8,858 bases of DNA from Methanobacteriota archaeon (GTDB lineage: Archaea; Methanobacteriota; Methanobacteria; Methanobacteriales; Methanobacteriaceae). Below the pieces are notes generated by a model, which was not told where the DNA came from, searched no databases, and saw only the letters and a list, made by a program, of their open reading frames with translations. Position 1 is the first letter of the stretch; the number at the start of each line of letters is the position of its first letter. The DNA is taken from assembly GCA_023409695.1 (NCBI GenBank), contig JAEYQZ010000052.1, positions 1-8,858 of the forward strand, given 5' to 3'. The translations under genes were made by a program, and so were the position numbers. Below are positions 6,078 to 8,858 of the stretch, piece after piece.

Positions 6078-6911
6078 TCATCTTCTTAAACTGTCCAAAT
6101 CAAATTTTTGTGCCTTATCTAAATAATAATTGAATAATTTATTACCCCACTTGATTGCATCGGCATCATAACTTATTAAATTGATGGTGGCATCATACAA
6201 TCCTTCAGTTGAGAATAAACCCAGTGATAAAAAATTTTCAGTGACTGTAAAAACTAGTTTTACATCTTCTTCTATTTTATACAATTTAAAATCATTTGAA
6301 GATAAAATTCCATTTAAAATCCCCACACCTGCAGTTTCAGTCATTTTTGCAAGTATCAATGGAGTTAATATAAGTTTTACGTCTGCATTTCTTTTTAATG
6401 CATTTTTGTAAATGTCTATATATGGATAATAAAAAATAGGAGAAATAGATCTAATTTTATTAGCTTTAGTTATCAGTTGAGTATAGTGGCTGTGGGGTTT
6501 TATAATGTCTGTTGGTGTAGATTCCACTAAGAATGAGTTACTTAAGCATTTAATTTCTTTAAGTAAATTTTTAGGTATTCCATCTATCCCGTGATTTAAC
6601 CATATCTTTTCGTATTTTTTAATGGTATAAAATGATTTGAATAAATTTTGTGATTTAATGGCATATAATTTACCAACTGGCGACAAAGAATATTCATTTT
6701 CTTTTTTAATGATGATATTCTGACCTTCAAGCTTTTTAAGCGAATGTAATGCAGCAGATGATTCTAAGCCAAGCTCATTTTTTAATGTATTTAAATCTTT
6801 ATTTCCGTTGTTTAAACTTAAAATAATCTTTGTCCTGACACTTGAAGTCGTAACAAATTTAATATCTCCTTTTATATCTTCATAACGATTTAAAGTGCCA
6901 ATTATGTCCAT
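6078..6911 (-). CDS. FilR1-family winged-helix transcription regulator (C)
   Basis: This 277-residue protein is the most divergent of the three neighbouring regulators and may be the founder of the array. The winged helix includes SSVRTKIILSLNNG (23-36), but the recognition region is LNTLKNELGLESSAALHSL (40-58), unlike the TGIPAST shared by A and B, so it should read a different operator. The FilR1 domain is complete: ISPIFYYPY (156-164), DVKLILT (177-183), EDVKLVFTVTE (215-225), GLYDA and WGNKLFNYY (255-263). The NHGIDGIPKNLL stretch (107-118) matches the NHxIxxIPxxLL of its paralogs. The start is supported by AAGGAGATC at 6915-6923, about six bases upstream. It is divergent from the TatD-like gene, and a dyad lies in its promoter. 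Only 89-107 bases separate it from B. Target genes and ligand are unknown. Confidence 0.86.
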   Translation of the reverse strand: MDIIGTLNRYEDIKGDIKFVTTSSVRTKIILSLNNGNKDLNTLKNELGLESSAALHSLKKLEGQNIIIKKENEYSLSPVGKLYAIKSQNLFKSFYTIKKYEKIWLNHGIDGIPKNLLKEIKCLSNSFLVESTPTDIIKPHSHYTQLITKANKIRSISPIFYYPYIDIYKNALKRNADVKLILTPLILAKMTETAGVGILNGILSSNDFKLYKIEEDVKLVFTVTENFLSLGLFSTEGLYDATINLISYDADAIKWGNKLFNYYLDKAQKFDLDSLRR

Positions 6912-6925
6912 GCTGATCTCCTTTA

Positions 6926-6956
6926 TGCCTGAATATTTACAATATTCATTTAAATA
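6926..6956 (-). promoter_or_regulatory. Promoter of regulator C with a 19-bp dyad between TATA box and start
   Basis: TGAATATT-TAC-AATATTCA (6930-6948) is a perfect 8-bp inverted repeat with a three-base spacer. A TATA-like ATTTAAAT on the minus strand (about 6956 to 6948) abuts it, and transcription would begin near 6926, just beyond the dyad. A bound dimer would block the polymerase, so negative autoregulation is a reasonable inference. No matching dyad is seen at the A or B promoters. Confidence 0.55.
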
Positions 6957-7041
6957 ATATTTATTATTATAATTTATAACGATCTGTTTTACTTTATATT
7001 GGCCCGAAATGTAATTAAATTTTGTGTAAATAAAGTTTAAT

Positions 7042-7070
7042 GATAATACATTAATTATATTAATATTATC
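7042..7070 (+). promoter_or_regulatory. Nested dyad over the TATA region of the TatD-like gene
   Basis: Outer arms GATAAT (7042-7047) and ATTATC (7065-7070) enclose an inner dyad ATTAAT-TAT-ATTAAT (7050-7064), with two extra bases on the left. The TATA-like AATTATAT (7053-7060) lies inside, which would give a start near 7083 and a leader of about 29 bases containing the AGGTGAT site at 7102-7108. The position suggests an operator, but the sequence is A/T only in its core and partly low-complexity. Confidence 0.45.
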
Positions 7071-7111
7071 TGAAAGATTTTATAATTAAAAAGGAGTTTA
7101 CAGGTGATTTT

Positions 7112-7867
7112 ATGATAGATTCACATGTGCATGCAGATACACGTCCCTATGAGGATTTTGAAAAAATGGCAGTAGCAGGTATAGAAGCTGCAGTGACTTG
7201 TGCACACGATCCTCTAAAAATGAGTGTATCTGATGTAGTTTTTGACCACTGGCACCGTATTTTAAATAATGATGTTAAAAGGGCAGCAGAAAATGGATTA
7301 AAGTTATACGTGGCCCTTGGAATTCACCCAAGGAGTATTTCAGAAGATTTTGAAAAGGCGCTTGAGAAGCTACCTTCCTCTCTAAAAAATGAGTCTATAG
7401 TCGCAATTGGAGAAATTGGACTTGAAACTGCGTCAGAATCTGAAAAAAATATATTCAAAAAACAGCTGCAGCTTGCAGAAGCTCTTGAAATGAAAGCGAT
7501 TGTACACACACCGCGGAGCAATAAAAAAGAGATAACAGGGATTACAACCAGTATCATTGAGGAAAATATAGATCCTGAGATGGTTGTAATAGATCATGTA
7601 GACCGTACAATAGTTAATGATGTTATTGATATGGGTGCAATGCTGGGGCTTACAGTTCAGCCTAAGAAAATGACTCCTGATGAAGCAGTTTCAATACTGG
7701 ATGAGTATGGATTTGATAAGTTCTCTTTAGACAGTGATATGAGCTCTTCGCCATCTGACCCGTTATCTGTCCCTAAAACAGTTCATAAACTTAAGTTAGC
7801 AGGGTTTAATGAAAAAGATATTAAAAAAGTTTCAAACGATAATGCTGCTAAGTTTTTTGATTTGTAA
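7112..7867 (+). CDS. TatD-like metal-dependent hydrolase, archaeal type
   Basis: This 251-residue protein belongs to the TIM-barrel amidohydrolase superfamily and resembles the archaeal TatD-related group (COG1099-like). Likely metal ligands are all present in order: the HxH pair H5 and H7 in DSHVHAD, E101 in IGEIGLE (99-105), H132 in IVHTPR (130-135), H162 in VIDHVD (159-164), and D207 or D209 in SLDSDM (205-210). GIHPRS (70-75) is also a family signature. TatD relatives are Mg2+/Mn2+-dependent 3' exonucleases or broader phosphoesterases; the substrate here is unproven. The loop after the metal-binding glutamate (LETASESE) differs from the GLDYY of bacterial TatD, so specificity may differ. 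The ATG is backed by AGGTGAT at 7102-7108. It is divergent from regulator C, sharing a 200-base promoter region, and convergent with the kinase gene. Confidence 0.85.
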   Translation: MIDSHVHADTRPYEDFEKMAVAGIEAAVTCAHDPLKMSVSDVVFDHWHRILNNDVKRAAENGLKLYVALGIHPRSISEDFEKALEKLPSSLKNESIVAIGEIGLETASESEKNIFKKQLQLAEALEMKAIVHTPRSNKKEITGITTSIIEENIDPEMVVIDHVDRTIVNDVIDMGAMLGLTVQPKKMTPDEAVSILDEYGFDKFSLDSDMSSSPSDPLSVPKTVHKLKLAGFNEKDIKKVSNDNAAKFFDL

Positions 7868-7873
7868 GGAATG

Positions 7874-7893
7874 TACCATTTTTTACTATGGTA
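7874..7893. terminator. Terminator between the convergent TatD-like and kinase genes
   Basis: TACCAT (7874-7879) and ATGGTA (7888-7893) form a short hairpin seven bases after the hydrolase stop. It overlaps a run of six T (7879-7884), and TTTT follows at 7894-7897. The whole spacer is only 50 bases. On the minus strand TTTT at 7904-7901 could help end the kinase transcript. Confidence 0.5.
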
Positions 7894-7917
7894 TTTTATC
7901 AAAACAGTTAGTTTTAT

Positions 7918-8793
7918 TTAAATATCAAGGTCACATGCTCTCGATACATTCATAGCTCCTATTTTCCCAACACATGAAGATGCCACTGTATTTGCGAAGT
8001 CGAGGCATTCTTTCAATTTTTTATCTTTAATGTAAGCCGCTATAAAACCTGCTGCAAATGAATCTCCTGCTCCAGTTGTATCGAGGGCAGCAGTTTCTTT
8101 AACAGGGGAATGGATTATTTCATCTTTAGTATAAAGATTTGCACCCTCTTTGCCGCAGGTTACAACAACCATTTTAGCGCCGGTATCTAAAAGTGCCTGT
8201 GTTCCATTCTCTAAATTTTCTCCAGTTAAGATTTTAACTTCTTTTTTATTTAAAAATATCACGTTAGCCCTCTTAATAGGTTCATATAATTCCCCTATTC
8301 CGTATTCTGAAAGCAATGTTCCTGGATTCAATGATAAAAAGTTTGCATATCTTGACGCTTCTTCAAACACTTCTTTATACATTCCAGTTATGTGCAGTAC
8401 TTTTGAACTCTGTATATAGTCAATATCTTCTTTTAATAGTTTAAATTCTGCATTTGCACCCATAAATGAATACATTGACCTTTCTCCAGGAGGATCAACA
8501 GCTATAAATACCATACCTGTAGGTGCATCAATATTTAGAAGTCTTTGAGTATTGACTCCTTCATCACATAACTTTTTAGCGCATAATTGCCCAAAATAAT
8601 CATTTCCAATTCTAGCTACAATTCCAGTGTTTATATTTAACCTGGAAAGCCCCACTGTAAAATTGGATGCTGAACCTCCCACAGATAAAACAAGTTTTTC
8701 AACATTAACTTCATCATCGATTCCTACAAGTCTAGGAACTTTGTTAATGAAGTCTATATTACATGTTCCAAGCCCAACCACGTCAACTGGCAA
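7918..8793 (-). CDS. PfkB/ribokinase-family carbohydrate or nucleoside kinase
   Basis: This 291-residue cytosolic kinase transfers phosphate from a nucleotide to a sugar or nucleoside hydroxyl. The N-terminal signature VGGSASNFTVGLSRLN (38-53) holds the GG hinge of the PfkB family. DTTGAGDSFAAGF (238-250) is the second signature, with D244 as the catalytic base and GAGD as the anion hole. NKKEVKILTG (182-191) fits the conserved NxxE Mg2+ motif, and VVTCGKEGANLY (210-221) leads into the nucleotide site. Ribokinase, a nucleoside kinase like that of Methanocaldococcus jannaschii, and another sugar kinase are all possible; the substrate cannot be chosen from sequence alone. No in-frame ATG or GTG exists upstream before the stop at 8854-8856. 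The start is therefore taken as TTG at 8793, with GAGGA about seven bases upstream. The PVDVVGLG strand begins right after it, as expected. Confidence 0.88.
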   Translation of the reverse strand: MPVDVVGLGTCNIDFINKVPRLVGIDDEVNVEKLVLSVGGSASNFTVGLSRLNINTGIVARIGNDYFGQLCAKKLCDEGVNTQRLLNIDAPTGMVFIAVDPPGERSMYSFMGANAEFKLLKEDIDYIQSSKVLHITGMYKEVFEEASRYANFLSLNPGTLLSEYGIGELYEPIKRANVIFLNKKEVKILTGENLENGTQALLDTGAKMVVVTCGKEGANLYTKDEIIHSPVKETAALDTTGAGDSFAAGFIAAYIKDKKLKECLDFANTVASSCVGKIGAMNVSRACDLDI

Positions 8794-8823
8794 AATATCG
8801 TCCTCATTTATATTTTGAGTTTC

Positions 8824-8832
8824 CTTATATTT
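8824..8832 (-). promoter_or_regulatory. Possible TATA box of the PfkB-family kinase gene
   Basis: On the minus strand AAATATAAG (8832 down to 8824) resembles a TATA box, but a start about 25 bases on would fall near 8800, at the ribosome binding site, leaving almost no leader. The true promoter may lie beyond the window edge. Confidence 0.25.
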
Positions 8833-8858
8833 GATTTTATTGAAATTGTTTAATTAAA

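Noticed and set aside
1..8858. CRISPR arrays, insertion sequences, toxin-antitoxin or defence genes, tRNA or rRNA genes.
   Set aside because: No regularly spaced repeats, transposase motifs, terminal repeats with target duplications, or tRNA-like folds were found on either strand; only chromosomal genes and the regulator array are seen.

Overview
The window looks like a stretch of chromosome from an AT-rich methanogenic archaeon, most likely a mesophilic member of the Methanobacteriales such as Methanobacterium. The grounds are an archaeal/eukaryal-type glycyl-tRNA synthetase, a dCTP deaminase of the archaeal/actinobacterial kind, three transcription regulators of the FilR1 (DUF1724) family that is largely confined to methanogens, TATA-box promoters ahead of most genes, and Shine-Dalgarno sequences of the GGAG/GGTGAT type. 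The species is inferred, not proven.

Layout. Positions 141-2622 (+): dcd, then glyS, two housekeeping genes with separate leaders. Positions 2623-2766: a convergent terminator region. Positions 2767-3681 (-): an integral-membrane UbiA-family prenyltransferase of unknown substrate. Positions 3682-4151: about 470 bases without a convincing gene, holding a 36-bp interrupted palindrome, an 11-bp direct repeat and a terminator-like hairpin. Positions 4152-6911 (-): three consecutive paralogous winged-helix regulators with FilR1 domains, each with its own promoter and ribosome binding site (called A, B and C here, in coordinate order). Positions 6912-7111: a divergent promoter region with two inverted repeats placed like operators. 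Positions 7112-7867 (+): an archaeal TatD-like metal-dependent hydrolase. Positions 7918-8793 (-): a PfkB/ribokinase-family sugar or nucleoside kinase, convergent with the hydrolase.

How the genes fit together. dcd supplies dUMP or dUTP for thymidylate synthesis and glyS charges tRNA-Gly; the kinase may act on a nucleoside or sugar. Nothing ties these into one pathway. The distinctive part is the regulator array. A, B and C share a common architecture: with starts set by their ribosome binding sites, the SSVR and ISPIF motifs fall at residues 23 and 156 in all three. A and B also share a 125-bp DNA segment, exactly over the DNA-binding helices, that is about 90% identical, whereas the sequence on either side is only about 65-71% identical. 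This suggests recent gene conversion, or selection to keep the same DNA specificity while the sensing domains diverge. C has a different recognition helix and carries a dyad between its own TATA box and start site.

I see no CRISPR array, transposon, tRNA or rRNA gene, and no clear novel multi-gene system. The regulator array and the several promoter palindromes are the parts that merit a second look.
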